The notes under the pieces: model-generated | Databases searched by the model: none | What the model was told of the DNA's origin: nothing | The model's input: only the letters and a program-made list of their open reading frames with translations | Shown here: in pieces, positions 23,306-35,545 of the stretch | How positions within the stretch are numbered: the first letter of the stretch is position 1 | How the letters are laid out: each line of letters starts with the position of its first letter | Translations under genes and position numbers: made by a program | Assembly: GCA_017311185.1 (NCBI GenBank) | Contig: JAESUZ010003283.1 | Location: 496,001 to 560,000 of the forward strand | Direction of reading: 5' to 3' | DNA: 64,000 nt | Source: Proteles cristata cristata | Lineage: Eukaryota > Chordata > Mammalia > Carnivora > Hyaenidae

Positions 23306-23810
23306 TTCGTGGGTTTTTTTGAGATATAATTGACGTATGATATTGTGTAACTTTAATACAACCTATTGGTTTGATACATGTATATATCATAATAGGATTA
23401 CTGCAGTAGTGTTAGTAATTACATTATGCCATATATTTTCATTTCTTTTCTGTGTTGAGAACAACTAAGATATAGTCTTTTAGCAACTTTAAAGTTTATA
23501 ATACAGGATTGTTGACTCTATTCACTATGTTGTGCATTAGACCTCTAGAAATTATTTATTCACTAGTTGTAATTTTGTACCCTTAAACATCTCCCCAATC
23601 TCCCTTCCCTCCCCAGCTCTTGGTAACCATCATTCTACTCTGTTTTTACCAGTTCTTCTTCTTTTTTTTAGATTCCACATATAAGTGAGATTATATGGTA
23701 TTTGTCTTGCTGTATCTCACTTAGCAGAACACCTTCAAGGTTTATCAATGTTGTGACAAATGAAGGATTTCCATCTTTCATTCTAATGGCTGAATAGTAT
23801 TCCATTGTAT

Positions 23811-23814
<4 letters not shown>

Positions 23815-23842
<28 letters not shown>
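23815..23842. repeat. (CA)14 with flanking CA/TA compound repeat
   Basis: Fourteen CA units, followed to about 23945 by atacac/tatgta mixtures. Sits in the L1 segment where the consensus has a TATA-rich stretch, a common place for microsatellite birth. Confidence 0.93.
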
Positions 23843-23847
<5 letters not shown>

Positions 23848-24060
23848 GTATATATACATATACACACACATATACACATACACTCAATTTGTATACATAT
23901 GTATACATATACAATGGCATATGTATATGTATAAATATATATGATATTTTATGTGTCACATCTTCTTTATCCATTTATCCTCTTATGGACACTTGGGTTT
24001 TTCCCATATCTTGGCTATTGTTAATAATGGTGCAATAAATGCGAGTATGCAGATGTCTTT

Positions 24061-24286
24061 TCAAGATACTGATTTATTTATTTATTTATTTATATTTTTA
24101 AAGCGAGAGAATGTATGAGCAGGGGAGAGGGGCAGATAATCCATGCTGAGCATGGAGCCCAATATGGGCTTTGGTCCCATGAACCAGGGACTGATCCCAC
24201 GACCCTGGGATCATGACCTGAGCTGAAATCAAGAATCGGTTACTCAACTGACTGAGCCATCCAGGTACCCCTCAAGAAGCTGATTT
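24061..24286 (-). mobile_element. Older CAN-SINE with 15-bp imperfect duplication
   Basis: Body 24076-24271 reverse oriented. tcaagatactgattt (24061-24075) is repeated as tcaagaagctgattt (24272-24286), two mismatches. It has the cgaccctgggatcatgac variant found in older carnivore-wide copies, so it is probably older than the felid-type copies. Confidence 0.93.
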
Positions 24287-24430
24287 AAATTCCTTCAGAT
24301 ATAATAACAGGAATGGGATTTCTGGATCATATGGTAGTTTGCTTTTTTAATTTTTTGAAGAACTGTCATATTTTCTTCTTTATTAACTACCAAAATTGAA
24401 CCACCATATAATTTTTCAACAATAGTCAAG

Positions 24431-24894
24431 TCTTTTTAGTTCACTCCCATTTTAAAAAGTTTCTCCTCCCTTGACTTATGATACCGCACTCTTGTTTTCT
24501 TGCTAATATTGTCTTCTTTTTTCCCTTTGCTCGCCCTTCTTCATGAACTCCTCTTCGTCTTTCCCTTGCCAAAGACAGGATTTCCCAACAGGGACACCAG
24601 GCATTTTGCTGATGTACCTAATGCGTTCAAGTGAGAGAAGCTGTATTGAGTCTCATGGCTTTCAGGGAGGCTTGGAGGACTGGACCTCAGGGAGCTGGGA
24701 GCCTACAACCAGGACCAGCCTCGTCAGTTTGGCCCAGTGTGCCATGAGAAGGCTAACATTTTACAGGTATACTGTGTGGTGCCCAGAACATACTGCCCTA
24801 AGGTTCTGTTCTGAATACAACTCTCATTTTTGTCAGAGAAATGCTTCCTACCTTCTTTCCTTAAAACCAAACGAAAAAACCCCAGAGTTGAAAA
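24431..24894. other. Unassigned DNA with a 131-codon frame
   Basis: Open from 24543 to 24938 on the plus strand. The segment 24590-24800 is less AT-rich than its surroundings. I recognise no domain, and no promoter or poly(A) signal is evident. The 3' part of the frame runs into L2-like sequence, which argues against a real gene. Confidence 0.35.
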
Positions 24895-25015
24895 ATTTCC
24901 TCATTGCCTACAAAGGAACAGCCAAACGCCTCAACTAGAATTCAAGGTTGCTTATAATCTCACCCACTTCTATTTTTCTAGTTGTATCCTCCATTTTCTG
25001 CCATATAAGTAGCCA
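24895..25015 (+). repeat. L2 LINE fragment
   Basis: cctcattgcctacaaagg, then aattcaaggttgcttataat and acccacttctatttttct follow the L2 3' region order. Confidence 0.5.
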
Positions 25016-25444
25016 GCCAGTGATAACCTGCTGCAGACTGGCAACTCTGATGGGTGGTTTTGCATTTGAGAGCTGATGTGTATGGCCTAATTCATTTCTC
25101 CAGCTGTTGAACTCACCCTCATAAGAGTGAGCTCGAAATGTCATCTCTTCTGTGTATACTACCTCAGTCCCTTTGTTCAAAATGAATGCCTGTTTGTTTT
25201 TTATATATTCCCGTGAGACATTTACAAATACCTATAAAACTAGCAATTATAAAGGCCTAATTTGTACTCTCTGCTATTTGACAATGTTAGGTAAATAGCA
25301 AGTGCCGTATGTATACAAAGAAGTTTTACATATAGCAAATTTTACCTTTGTTTAAAACCCAATTAAATTTATATAGACAAGAGAGTTTTGTGCAAGATAT
25401 TTGAGTATTTGCAAAAAATACCATACTAAATGTAATGTTTAATG
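25016..25444. other. Unassigned DNA
   Basis: Nothing recognised. Confidence 0.5.
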
Positions 25445-25610
25445 CCCTTTTATGCCTGTAAAATGTGAGTTATAATAACTCTCCTACCTATCTCATAGTT
25501 TCCCTGCTCCCACTCATTCTACCTGAGGACTAAATGAAATAATTGATGTAAAAGCACTTTTATGATAAGTGTAAGGCATTATACAAATGTCTAGCATTAG
25601 TAGTACATGC
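25445..25610 (+). repeat. MIR SINE
   Basis: tgtaaaatgtgagttataat, ctacctatctcatag, gactaaatgaaataattg, gtaaaagcactttta: the MIR core and 3' end in order. A small insertion lies after 'catag'. Confidence 0.7.
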
Positions 25611-27734
25611 AGCCTAGCTGCTATGGCCTCAAGCAGATTTCTTTCATAATGGCTAAGTCCATACATGCTAAATGAAGTATAGCACTGGGGCAATCATTGA
25701 ATATTCCAAGCCAATCAATAATTATACCCTAAATAGATAGAAAATTGATGCAATCGTGTTTGGGCTTAAATTATTCAGGTGGTTGCTTCAATTCTGTTCT
25801 TTATTTTATGTAGAAAAAAATTACATTAGATAACTGTGTATGTAATATAATCATGTATCAAAGCTTCCCTTGAAAAATGAAAGTACTTTGGAAAATTTCA
25901 TTCTAAAAGTTATTTCCTTGCCAGTTCAAAAAACCTTGTTCTTCCTTTTTAATATCATCATCCTGAATAATTGGTTTACGTATTTAACTTTTCACATATA
26001 TGAATATAATCTAATTAAAACCAAGTGCTTTTAACAAATATCTGTTAGATGCAAATGTACAAAGTCACTTTGCTGTACACCATGTATTAAAACAAGTTGT
26101 CATACCAAGATCTCTATCAACATAGCATTCAAAGGAAATAGAATACATATAAACTATAATTGAAGGGATGACAAAATAAAGCCTATAGGTAAATTATAAT
26201 CAAAGAGAGTGCGATCAATGCTAACTTAGATTGGATTAAGTGTATTGCAAGGAAGATCCCATGAAGGAGATAGCCTTTGAATTTGTCCACATATTTTACT
26301 TTAGATGTGTATTAATGTTCAAGGTTAGAAGGAGAGAGCAACTTTTGGTTTTCCCATTATAACTATATTTTTCAGCTGAGATGGAAACAGTTCCAGGGCA
26401 ATTCACCCCCTCCTGGTTTTCTATCTATGTGTGTGCATCTTTGAGAAGTGGGATTAGAGAGAAACCTGCAGGCATATTAATAAATAAATTTCACATGCTG
26501 TTAGATATTAAGTAAACATACAGATAAATATTCCTTTAGGGGTTGTGATCTTATAACCTGGAGATTTCTAATTTGGCACCTGTGACATATAGTTACTTCC
26601 CATGGGGGTTTTTCAGTAAATTAATTCCCATATTTTCAATTTTAAAATATGTCCAATCCAGGTTTACTTAAATTTCTTCCTGGACGATTCAGTGTGTTAG
26701 TTGTATATAAACAAAGTTAAGTCGTAGGTTTACACTTAATGTGTCTGTTCTTATTTTCTATCATTTCAAATAACAACAATGTGCAATATAAATATTTGGC
26801 AGCAAAAATACTGAAAGATACTAAAATACTAAATACTAACACTAAATACTACTGAAAATACTAAATACCACTTAAATAACTGAAGAGTCCTAAGGTTTTG
26901 AAATGCATATGTTAGGCAATAATCAATCAAACAAAATCCAAATGTTAATTAGCTACATGTTTGAAAGCTTCAGTAGCAAGCAAGGGAATTGTGTCAACTG
27001 ATTATCAATTTATTAGAATAAAAATGTGAAAATGCTATGAGAATGGCTGGTTTAGAAAAGTGACACCAGCACACAGTGACTTTAAATATGAACCTAATTC
27101 TCTTTAGTATTTAGTATTTAGTATGTATAGGTTATAAACTCTCTTAGATTAAAAAGATTGTATTTAAATATAGTATAAATAAAATAGATATTTTATATGT
27201 ATTACAACAGATATATCTCCTTCAGATATATTATTTGATGAAATTATTTTAAGCCTAATTTCATGTATCGGTAAGCATTTTCCTCTAATTTTTTAAAAAA
27301 CTATAAACATGAACTTATTTAGTTATCAACTAGCCAGGAGCATAGTTAAATAGGTTGTCCAGGGTGGATAAAAATAAAATGTTTCATGTTGGAGTGCCGA
27401 TTAAGAGAAGGAGAAAGAACACAGCAAAGCCCTGCCTTCCACCTTCTGGCATTTGCAGAGACAAGAAAGATAAGCAAGAGAAAGTATCTACTAACTGGGA
27501 TGACAGGAAAGCACAGCTGGGGTGGAGGGTAAATATAAAGTTTAAGAAAAAACTGTCAGAGAGTGGCCAGAACATAGTGAGTTATGAGATATTGAGGAAT
27601 GACTTTGTAAGAAAAAATTTATGGAGAAGTTCCTCAAATTTAGAAAGAGCATTAAACTAGCAATCACAAGAGCTGAATTCCACTCCAAGTTCTGCCATTT
27701 AGTTAGAAAAAAATGACATATATTGTGTCTCCAG
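25611..27734. other. Unassigned AT-rich DNA
   Basis: More than 2 kb without a recognised gene or repeat, apart from imperfect ACTAAAT-type repeats at 26815-26880 and their complement (TTAGTAT) at 27104-27123. A 101-codon frame at 27355-27660 shows no recognisable motif. Confidence 0.5.
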
Positions 27735-28452
27735 TTACCTGGTCAAGAAAGAAGAGATACGCCTACTTTGGAAGACAGTTTGGTCATTTGTTACAAAACT
27801 AAACATACTCTTATGATAGGATCCAGCAATTGTGCTTTTTGGTATTTATCCAAAAAAGTTGGTAACTATGTCCACACATAAACATGCACACAGACATTAA
27901 AACAGCTTTATTCAGAATTGCCAAAACTTGGAAGTAACTAAAATATCCTTCAGTAGGTGACTGGATAAATAAACTGTGGAATGTCCAGGCAATGGAATAT
28001 TATTCAACGTTAAAAAGAAAGGACATTTCAAGCCACGGAAAGACAGGGAAGAAACTTAAATGCATAAAACTAAGTAAATTAAGCCAATATGAAAATGATA
28101 CACACTGTATGATTTTAACTACATGACATGCTGAGAAAGGAAAAACTGTGGACACAATTAAAAGATCAGTGGCTGCCAGAGGTTGATGGGGAGGGGTGAG
28201 ATAAATAAGCAGAACATGGAAGTTTTTAGGGGAGTAAAAATATTCTGTATGATACTATAATGATAAATACATGTCATTATATATTTTTCCAGATCCGTGT
28301 GACTGATATACAACACCAAGGGTGAATTCTAATGTAAAATATGGATTTTGGATTATTATGATGTCATAGTAGTTATCAATTGGGAAGTCTTTGCAACTTC
28401 TCCTTAAATTTGCTATGAACTTAAAACTGCTCTAATAAATAAAGACTTAAAA
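27735..28452 (+). mobile_element. Old L1 (L1M-type) 3' end
   Basis: Follows L1 ORF2 C-terminus then 3' UTR: gggatccagcaattgtgc-type segment at 27822, attcagaattgccaaaac, gcaatggaatattattcaac, gtggctgccagaggttgatg, ending in a taataaataaag-like tail. Many indels; non-coding. Confidence 0.8.
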
Positions 28453-28787
28453 TATAAAGAATGGACTATAATAGTGCTTGCTGTTATAAATAAATTATCA
28501 TAATACAAATATGAACACTTCACTAAGTACTGTAGAAATGTAAGCCATTATTTTTATTGTTATTAACTGTTAAAACTCCCTACAATATAGGTGGGCATGG
28601 CTTTTGAAGTTGGATACTTGATACTTCTAAATTATAACTAATAGGAGGGAAGATTATTTTTCCAGTGGCATAGAAGTCCCCATAGTATCAAAGTTTATGC
28701 AGTGAATTATGGACATTTGATTAAAAATATTGAGCATGGACACAAAGTGACCAGACTCGAATATTAGAAAGTTTGGGGGATGAATTG

Positions 28788-29500
28788 AAAATGAGAACAT
28801 TTTTGCACTGTTGGTAGGAATGCAAACTGGTGTAGCCACTCTGGAAAACAGTATAGAGGTTTCCCAAAAAATAAAAATAGAACTACCCCATGACCCAACA
28901 ATTGCACTATTAGGTATTTACCCAAAAGATACAAAAATGCTGATTCTAAGAGACACGTGCACCCCAATGTTTATAGCAGTACTATTAGTAATAACCAAAG
29001 TATGGAAAGAGTCCAAATGTCCATTGACTGATGAATGGATAAAGAAGATGTGGTATATATGCACAATGGAATATTACTTGACAATCAAAAAGAATGGACT
29101 CTTGCCATTTGCAACAACATGGATAGAATTAGAGTGTATAGTGCTAAATGAAATAAATCAGAGAAAGATAAATATCCTATGATTTCATTCATATGTGGAA
29201 TTTAAGAAATAAAGCAGATGAACATAGGGGAAGGGAAGGAAAAATAAGATAAAAACAGAGAGAAAGAGGCACACCATAAGAGAACAGAGAAACAGAGAAC
29301 AAACAGAGAACAGAGTTGCTGGAGAGGAGGTGGGTATGGGGATGAGCTAAATGGGTGATGGGCATTTAAGGAGGGCAGCTGTTGGGATGAGTACTGGGTG
29401 TAATATATAAGTGATGAATCACTAAATTCTACTCCTGAGACCAAAACTATACTATATGTTAACAAACTTGAATTTAAATTTTTAAAAAATGAGCAACATT
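28788..29500 (+). mobile_element. Felid-type L1, 5'-truncated, with target-site duplication
   Basis: Body 28802-29485 (about 0.68 kb) contains the end of ORF2 and the characteristic carnivore L1 3' UTR (aggcacaccataagagaac, aatgggtgatgggcatt, gttgggatgagtactggg, tgtaatatataagtgatg). Flanked by near-identical aaaatgag(c)aacatt copies at 28788-28801 and 29486-29500. This marks target-primed integration of a truncated cDNA. Younger than the L1M copy just upstream. Confidence 0.92.
28811..29182 (+). pseudogene. L1 ORF2 C-terminal fragment
   Basis: A 123-codon open stretch corresponding to the last part of L1 ORF2p, downstream of the reverse transcriptase domain. Endonuclease, RT and the promoter are all absent, so it is dead on arrival. 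The frame remains open to the natural ORF2 stop, in keeping with limited age. Not an independent gene. Confidence 0.85.
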
Positions 29501-29614
29501 AAAATAAATTAGAACACCAGAAAAGCAATTCAGGTAGTTATGATGGAAGATAACAAAAGCTAGAAGCACAAAGAAAAGTCCAACAGAAAAGACATTTAGA
29601 AATGATAAGAGCTA

Positions 29615-29820
29615 GGGGTGCCTGGGTGGCTCAGTCAGTTGAGCAGCAGACTTTTGATTTTGTCTCAGATCATGATCCCATGGTCATGGGACTGAGCCCC
29701 GCATTTGGCTCCATGCAGAATGTGAAGCCTGCTTAAGATTCTGTCCCTCCCTCTGCCCCTCTCCTCTGCTTGCATTCTCTATCTCTCTCTCTAAAATAAA
29801 AATAAATAAGTAAATAAATG
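29615..29820 (+). mobile_element. Older CAN-SINE
   Basis: Head ggggtgcctgggtggctc, catgatcccatggtcatggg (older carnivore variant), CT-rich end and aaataaaaataaataag tail. Confidence 0.93.
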
Positions 29821-30004
29821 CAAACGTAGTCTCTACCTCATTCTTCGCCTTTTGTTCTTCTGGAGTTTCATTAAAGACAAATTAAGCTACCATGTTTCCT
29901 TTTTTTTTTTTTTTGGCTTGGGGAATGTGGATCCCTCACCCTTACACTCTGGATACTATTTCCTGTCTTCCATGTCACTAATTAGCTCTTTAGTGCTTCA
30001 TCTG

Positions 30005-30620
30005 GTTCAGTTGCTCTTGTTGAGTTTTTAATTTTAATTGTTTTTCTTTTCATCTCAGGTATTATATTTGAATCTTTTTCTTCTGCTAAATTTTTGTTAC
30101 TTCACCCTGAAGATATTTTAAAGCTTATATGTTTCCTTTCTAAACCTTTAAATATAATTTTTTAATGCTTGTTTATATTTGATACGTCCAATACCTGGGG
30201 TCTTTCCAAGTCTGTCTCTCTTCTTTCTCATTCAGATGCTTTGTTTCCTTGGTGCCTAGTTAGTTCCTATTTTCCATCCTTACTGCAGTTGTGAAATTAT
30301 TTGAGGACCTAAGATATAGATAGAACCTTACTCTGGTGTATTTGGATTTGCTTCTGCTGGGCACCAGGGAGCACATCCAGCCTGAGAGCATCACAAACCA
30401 AGATACAGCTTGAAGTTTCCTGGCCCTCTAGCTGATGTGAACAAGGCTCAAATCTATGTGAATCCAGCCCAAAGTTTTAATTTCTCCAAGACATTTAAAA
30501 ATGTATATTTTTCTCATGCCCTATTCTGTGCCAAAGCAATCTTTTTTTTGCAGTCATCTTCAAAAACAGGATAGGGCATATATCTGTTGTTGTTCTGTTT
30601 CTATTGTTTTCCCCAGAGTT
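30005..30620 (-). repeat. Probable old L1M fragment (antisense)
   Basis: gttgagtttttaattttaat, ccaatacctggggtctttcc, gtttccttggtgcctag, atttggatttgcttctgctg appear in the order seen in an antisense old L1 segment I remember. Divergence is high. Confidence 0.45.
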
Positions 30621-32119
30621 AAACTATGAACAAAGTACTCTGGGGTCCCTACCTAGTGTGGTAATCTTACATTAGACTGTTCACTTTGGCAAAAGTACTG
30701 GACTTTGATTTCTTTTCACCACCAAAACCAAAACCCAAGTTGACCTAGATCAGCATATGTTCCAGGATCCGTATATGAATTTTTTTCAGTAAAAATCTTA
30801 TGTTCTTTACCCGACCTGCTATGACTATGTAAATTTCTTTCCTCTGCGCTATAAGGTGCTTTAGCAGCTTGAAAGAACTTGGTGCTTTTAAAAGAAAATC
30901 TATTTTAATATCTTAGCAGCTGCCAACTTCACATAGATTATTAGTATAACATTTTGGTTTACAACATAGCTTTGCAAAGTTTCAGACACACAGATATGTT
31001 TACTAGTATTTGGTGATCAAAGCCAAACACAAGAGCTACAAGGCACTTCACCAGGCTAGTGGAGCAAAGAATTCTAACTCCATGTCAAAGGTATATTGTC
31101 TAAAATGACAAAAATAATTGTGAAATTTCATACCTTAGCATTTTAAAGAGGTCAAAATCTATATATGTTATGATTCATTAAAAAGTTATCCATTCTTGAG
31201 TGAGTATATCATCATCTGAGGATCATAGATAACACAAGAAAAACTGGAAAATATTGACACTAGTAAATAAAAAAAGAGGAAATCCTTTGAAAATAAGTCT
31301 ACCCTTCTACTTTCCTTGATAAATTTGGGATCTTCAGTTATTTAGATCTATGGTGTGCAGCTCTTGGGCTCTATGAGGAATGTTAAATGATTCCATAATA
31401 TAATATTTGAACAAATGTAATTATTTTTACCCCTCTACATTACTAACTTGATATGAGGATTTAGTCAAATTATACACCATCTCTATTTTCTTACTTAAAA
31501 ATTGAATAGGATATAGTAATACAAGGAGATGGTCTAGAGGGATTCATTATTTAATGTTTCTAAAGTCCTACACAAATGCCAAACTCATTACAGTGTGCAT
31601 GCTGGCAAGTGGCTAGGGTTTAGGAGATAATGCAAGAGCACACATAAATCAAAATTTCAACATGAACGACCTTCTTTTTGTACCAGAGAATGATTAATCA
31701 CATCACTGACATCGTGTATGCAGGTTCTTGTTCAATAAGTAACAGTTGACACCCTTAAGTTATACCTTTGGCCCCATCCCCTTCCTTTTCACACAGCAGT
31801 GGTTGGAGGGTGGGGGGGGTCAGGAAGAGGACTACCAATTCTGTGTAAATGCTGAATGCCTTTCAAAGGATAGTCTAGAAAATACCAGACTTAACTTTCA
31901 CTTTCCACGAAAAGAATATGGAATTGTATGTCATAGTAAATTACACCCAGGCCTCAGTTGAATTACTTCTGAAGGTGATACTTAGAGAATTTTCTGTAGA
32001 CATCAGTGTCAGTATATAAATTCAGAATGGGATGATTTCACCACTGACACCATTACTATCATGCTGCCAGCCACCATTATATCTTGCAAAGATGATCACC
32101 AATAGCTTCCTTTTTCAGT
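30621..32119. other. Unassigned DNA
   Basis: About 1.5 kb with no recognised gene or repeat. Includes a G8 run near 31813. Confidence 0.5.
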
Positions 32120-32615
32120 CAGGATTGTCTAGAAAAACAAAAACAATAGGGTATATATGTGTGTCTATGTATGTATATATATATGTACACACAGATGTGT
32201 ATGCATATATAAACTTATATACATATAAATTTACATATCCTATTCTGTTTATCTCTTTCCTTTCATCTGTATATCTATGATTTAAGGAATTGGCTCACAC
32301 AGTTGAGGGGCTGGCAAATTCAAAAATCAGTAGGACAGACCAGCAAGCCATAAACTCAGACAGGAGTCGATGCTGCAGTCTTGAGGTAGAATTTCTTACA
32401 CTCTGGGAAATTGAGTTTTTGCTCTTTAGACCATCAACTATATGGATGAGACCCACCTATATTATTGAAAGTAATCTCCTTTTCTTAAAGACAACTGATT
32501 GTGAATGCTAACCACATCTTCAAAATACCTTCACAGTAACATCGAGATTTGTATTTGGTAAATAACTGGGTGCTATACCCCAGCCAAGCTTACACATAAA
32601 ACTAACCATCACATA
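32120..32615 (+). repeat. Old mammalian LTR-type interspersed repeat (family not named)
   Basis: tcaggattgtctagaaaaac, then a TA/TG-rich block (32150-32225), taaggaattggctcacac, gatgctgcagtcttgaggt, ccttcacagtaacatcgag and catcaca at the end. This order matches a common old mammalian repeat that I recognise by content but will not name. The embedded TATATG repeat is part of the family. Confidence 0.6.
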
Positions 32616-32639
32616 TCCTGATCTGTTTTATTGCATTTT

Positions 32640-33510
32640 CCCATGTCTCACTCTCACAAACTCTTTTTATCATAGCAGCCACAGTGATTCCTTAAGACAT
32701 AAGCCATATCATGTCATTCTCCTTCAGACCTTCCACTAGCTCCTTAAATCACTCTCAGTTAAGTCCAAAGTTCTTACAAAGAAATCCAAAAACTTGAATG
32801 ATTTGGTCTTCTCTGACCCATCTACATTCACCCGTACTGTTCTCACCTTGGTCATACATCCTCTCTTATGTTATCCAACTTACCAGGCACATTCCCATCC
32901 TTGGGTCTTTGGGATTCTAATAATTTGAAATATTCTTCTCCCAACATATAATACTAATTTCTCCCTCTTCAGGTTTTTTAAATTTATTTTTTATAGAAGA
33001 ATAGTCAGCATATGATGTTATATTAGTTTCAGGCCTACAGCATAGTGCTTCAATAAGTTTATGCATTCTGCTGTGCTCACAAGTGTAACTGCCATTGGCA
33101 ACATACACTACTATTATAGTACCATTGATTATATTCCCTATGCTATGCCTTTTACCCCTGTGATTTACTTATTCCATCACTGGAATTCCCTCCTTCAAAT
33201 ATTTGCTGCAAGGTCACCCTCTCAATGTGGTCTACCCTTACCAACTATTTAAAATTCTAACTGACACATTCCCTCTCTGGCATTCTTGTCTTGTGTTCTC
33301 TGTCTTTTTTTCCCAGAGCATTTATTACTCTGTAACATAATACATAATTTAAATTTTAAAATATGTCTATTATTTATTGATTCTCCCTGCCCACTAACCT
33401 CCACAAACGCAGTAATCTTTGCTTATTGTTCTCTGATTGAACTCATGAGCCTAGATCAGTGTCTGACAAATAGTTGTTATTCAAGAAACATTTGTGGAAT
33501 ACATGAATAC
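32640..33510 (+). repeat. L2 LINE 3' end, split by an L1 fragment
   Basis: Left part 32640-32971: catatcatgtcattctcc, gttaagtccaaagttcttac, gatttggtcttctctgacc. Right part 33190-33510: aaggtcaccctctcaatg, tgattctccctgcccac, gatcagtgtctgac, gttgttattcaagaaac. The pieces are consecutive in L2. The L1 piece between them is therefore a later insertion. Confidence 0.75.
32972..33190 (-). mobile_element. L1 3' UTR fragment (antisense) inside L2
   Basis: Plus strand: ttatattagtttcaggcc, tacagcatagtgcttcaat, accattgattatattccc, tatgctatgccttttac. This is the antisense L1 3' UTR of carnivore L1s. Edges are approximate. Confidence 0.75.
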
Positions 33511-34604
33511 ATTTAGGCTATTGCCCTACTAATCACTGCTTGATTATTAGTTGTGATACATCTAAAAATGACTTAAAAATAAATGAATAAATAAGTAAGT
33601 GTGACTTCATTTTACATTATCTTCTTTTTGTGTCCTTCACCTTGTTCTGTAATTCCCAATTTTAGGTAGATAATATTATCTAATTATTTTTTTTTTTTTG
33701 CTTTTGTAATCTTTCTACCTTTGAAGGGAAAAGAGGTACAAACCTAACATTCATGTCATATTTTACTAACTAGTTTTTTGGAGGGGGAAATTAAGCTACG
33801 CACAATTGATTTAAATAATTGAATTAGGAAATTAGGTTTCTTATGTTGTAGAAAGAGTTTGAGAGGAAAATAGCCATGGACTTGCTGAAGTAACCATGCA
33901 TAAGAGACCTATGTTTTCAAAGCCATAATCTTAGAGAATTTTAGTTTTTTCAAGAATGATATTTAGCTTAATTTCTATTACATAATAAATTTATCAAATT
34001 GATTTAAATAGTGATAATCTTGGTTTCACTGACAGCTCATTTTGACTAATGAGCATTATAATAGTTAAGATGAAATATACAAAAATTTAGATTTACAAAG
34101 TTGTAATTTTTTTTTTGCTTTTTTTATTCTATTGCTTATTTTTCCCATGCATTTTTCACTCACAAGGAAGTTCAAAGGAAAAATAAAAGTAATAAACCCA
34201 CTTGATCCATTTTATAACACATTTTTGTCTCAAATCTTTCTTTGTCCTTTAAGAGACACACTTGGAAGACTCATTCCAGTTTCAGCCCTTCCTGGATTCT
34301 ATAAAGTTTCTTTAATCACCAGGAAAATCTGCAATATCCTTCTTCTTGCAAAAATTTTCTCTCTCTATTTATCTCTCTGATCAAGATTATGTAGAAATGT
34401 GTCTGCTATGGAGAAAATAAATAACATCTGGGAAATAATATTTCCCCCACTCGTGGATATGTGCTCCCTATTTTGCCTCTCTCTCTCAACGTATACAGGG
34501 TTTTTTTTAAAATTAATTATAATATACATAAAATAAGATGCTGATATAAAAAGTATATGAGTAAGAATTAGCTTCCCAAAACCTAAGGCTTTTGTATCTC
34601 TTTG
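33511..34604. other. Unassigned AT-rich DNA
   Basis: No recognised element. Short poly(T) runs at 33689-33700 and 34109-34117. Confidence 0.5.
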
Positions 34605-34865
34605 GCTTCATCTTGACCCACTCTCCCAAATTTACTATACTAGATCTGTTGTTTCAGATGCTCAGATGTGCCAAGCATTTTCCCAGCTCAGAGTCCCTAC
34701 AATATTTCTTCTGCCTGAGACACTCTTCCTTAACTAGCTAAGATAATCTGACATCAACATATGTTTCAGTTTCATCAGGGAAGCTGTTTTAGACCTTTCT
34801 GCCTAGGTAAATTTTCCTATGTTTTTTTATAATATTTTCCTCTTTCTTATAATTATATAACTATG
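34605..34865 (+). repeat. L2 LINE 3' fragment
   Basis: tgccaagcattttcccagc, ttcttctgcctgagacactc, ttcatcagggaagctgtttt, cctctttcttataattat: L2 3' region in order. Confidence 0.6.
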
Positions 34866-35105
34866 CAATATAGTCATTTAGGTAACAAAATTGGGCATTA
34901 ATTGAAACTGCTCCTATAACTGAAAGACATAAAATAATCTTGAAAACTAAAATAGTCATAATGTCTTAGGTACTGTTGAAGGAAGGCTTTCTTGAAGAGG
35001 GCAGTGCCCAAAATACCATAATAAAATAGAAATGGTTTGGGCAGAAACAATCTCCCAAGGGAATGCAAGGAGGTACTCATTATGTTCTCAAATAGGTGGT
35101 CTCTT
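34866..35105. other. Unassigned spacer
   Basis: Nothing recognised. Confidence 0.5.
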
Positions 35106-35545
35106 TTTCTGTAGGTCTGACTTTGGAACCACATAAGCAGCTGCTGGACCTAATCACATGGGTGGTACCCTATGAACAGATCTCTATTGACCAACAAAAA
35201 GCTGCCTGTTTTATAAGCAGCAGTTCCAAGATGGAAAAACAGCATCCTGTTTGGAATACTGTGGATTTAAGACCAATGGGTGCAAAGACTGATTAAAGAA
35301 GGTAAAATAAAATCACTTCAGTGGGCCGATTTACATGCTATTTTCCCTATAGCGATAGGAGAATTGAGGTAGTGATAAAAGCCCACTATGGTTATGTTTT
35401 CACTGACTCATAGGTGGTGGCCAATGTTTTGGCCATGTGGTCAGGCATACGGGTAATGGAAAATTGCACTAATAAAATGATACTTGTATCGGGGCTAGCC
35501 CTATGGAAATTGCTATGGGAATTTCAGGAGCACATTATAATAGGA
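35106..35545 (+). pseudogene. ERVL-like endogenous retrovirus pol remnant (RNase H region)
   Basis: Translations of the plus strand, in shifting frames, resemble the RNase H and adjoining part of ERVL pol: a conserved TWV-PYEQI-type stretch near 35145-35180, then a region with the FTDS-type motif and a VAN-LA-WSG-type stretch near 35395-35455. Several frameshifts and stops break it. No LTR pair, gag or env is visible beside it. It is an ancient, non-functional fragment; ERVL elements are old in placental mammals. It may extend to about 35690, but that part is not recognisable to me. Confidence 0.65.

Larger units (their letters stand above)
23306..24430 (-). mobile_element. L1 3' end (antisense), split by a SINE
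   Basis: The plus strand reads as the complement of an L1 3' UTR and ORF2 C-terminus: gagatataattgacgtatg, ttagattccacatataagtg, gaatagtattccattgtata, cttggctattgttaataatg, ggatcatatggtagtttgc. The reading frame is broken. A CA tract grew inside it at 23815 and a SINE inserted at 24076. Confidence 0.85.
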
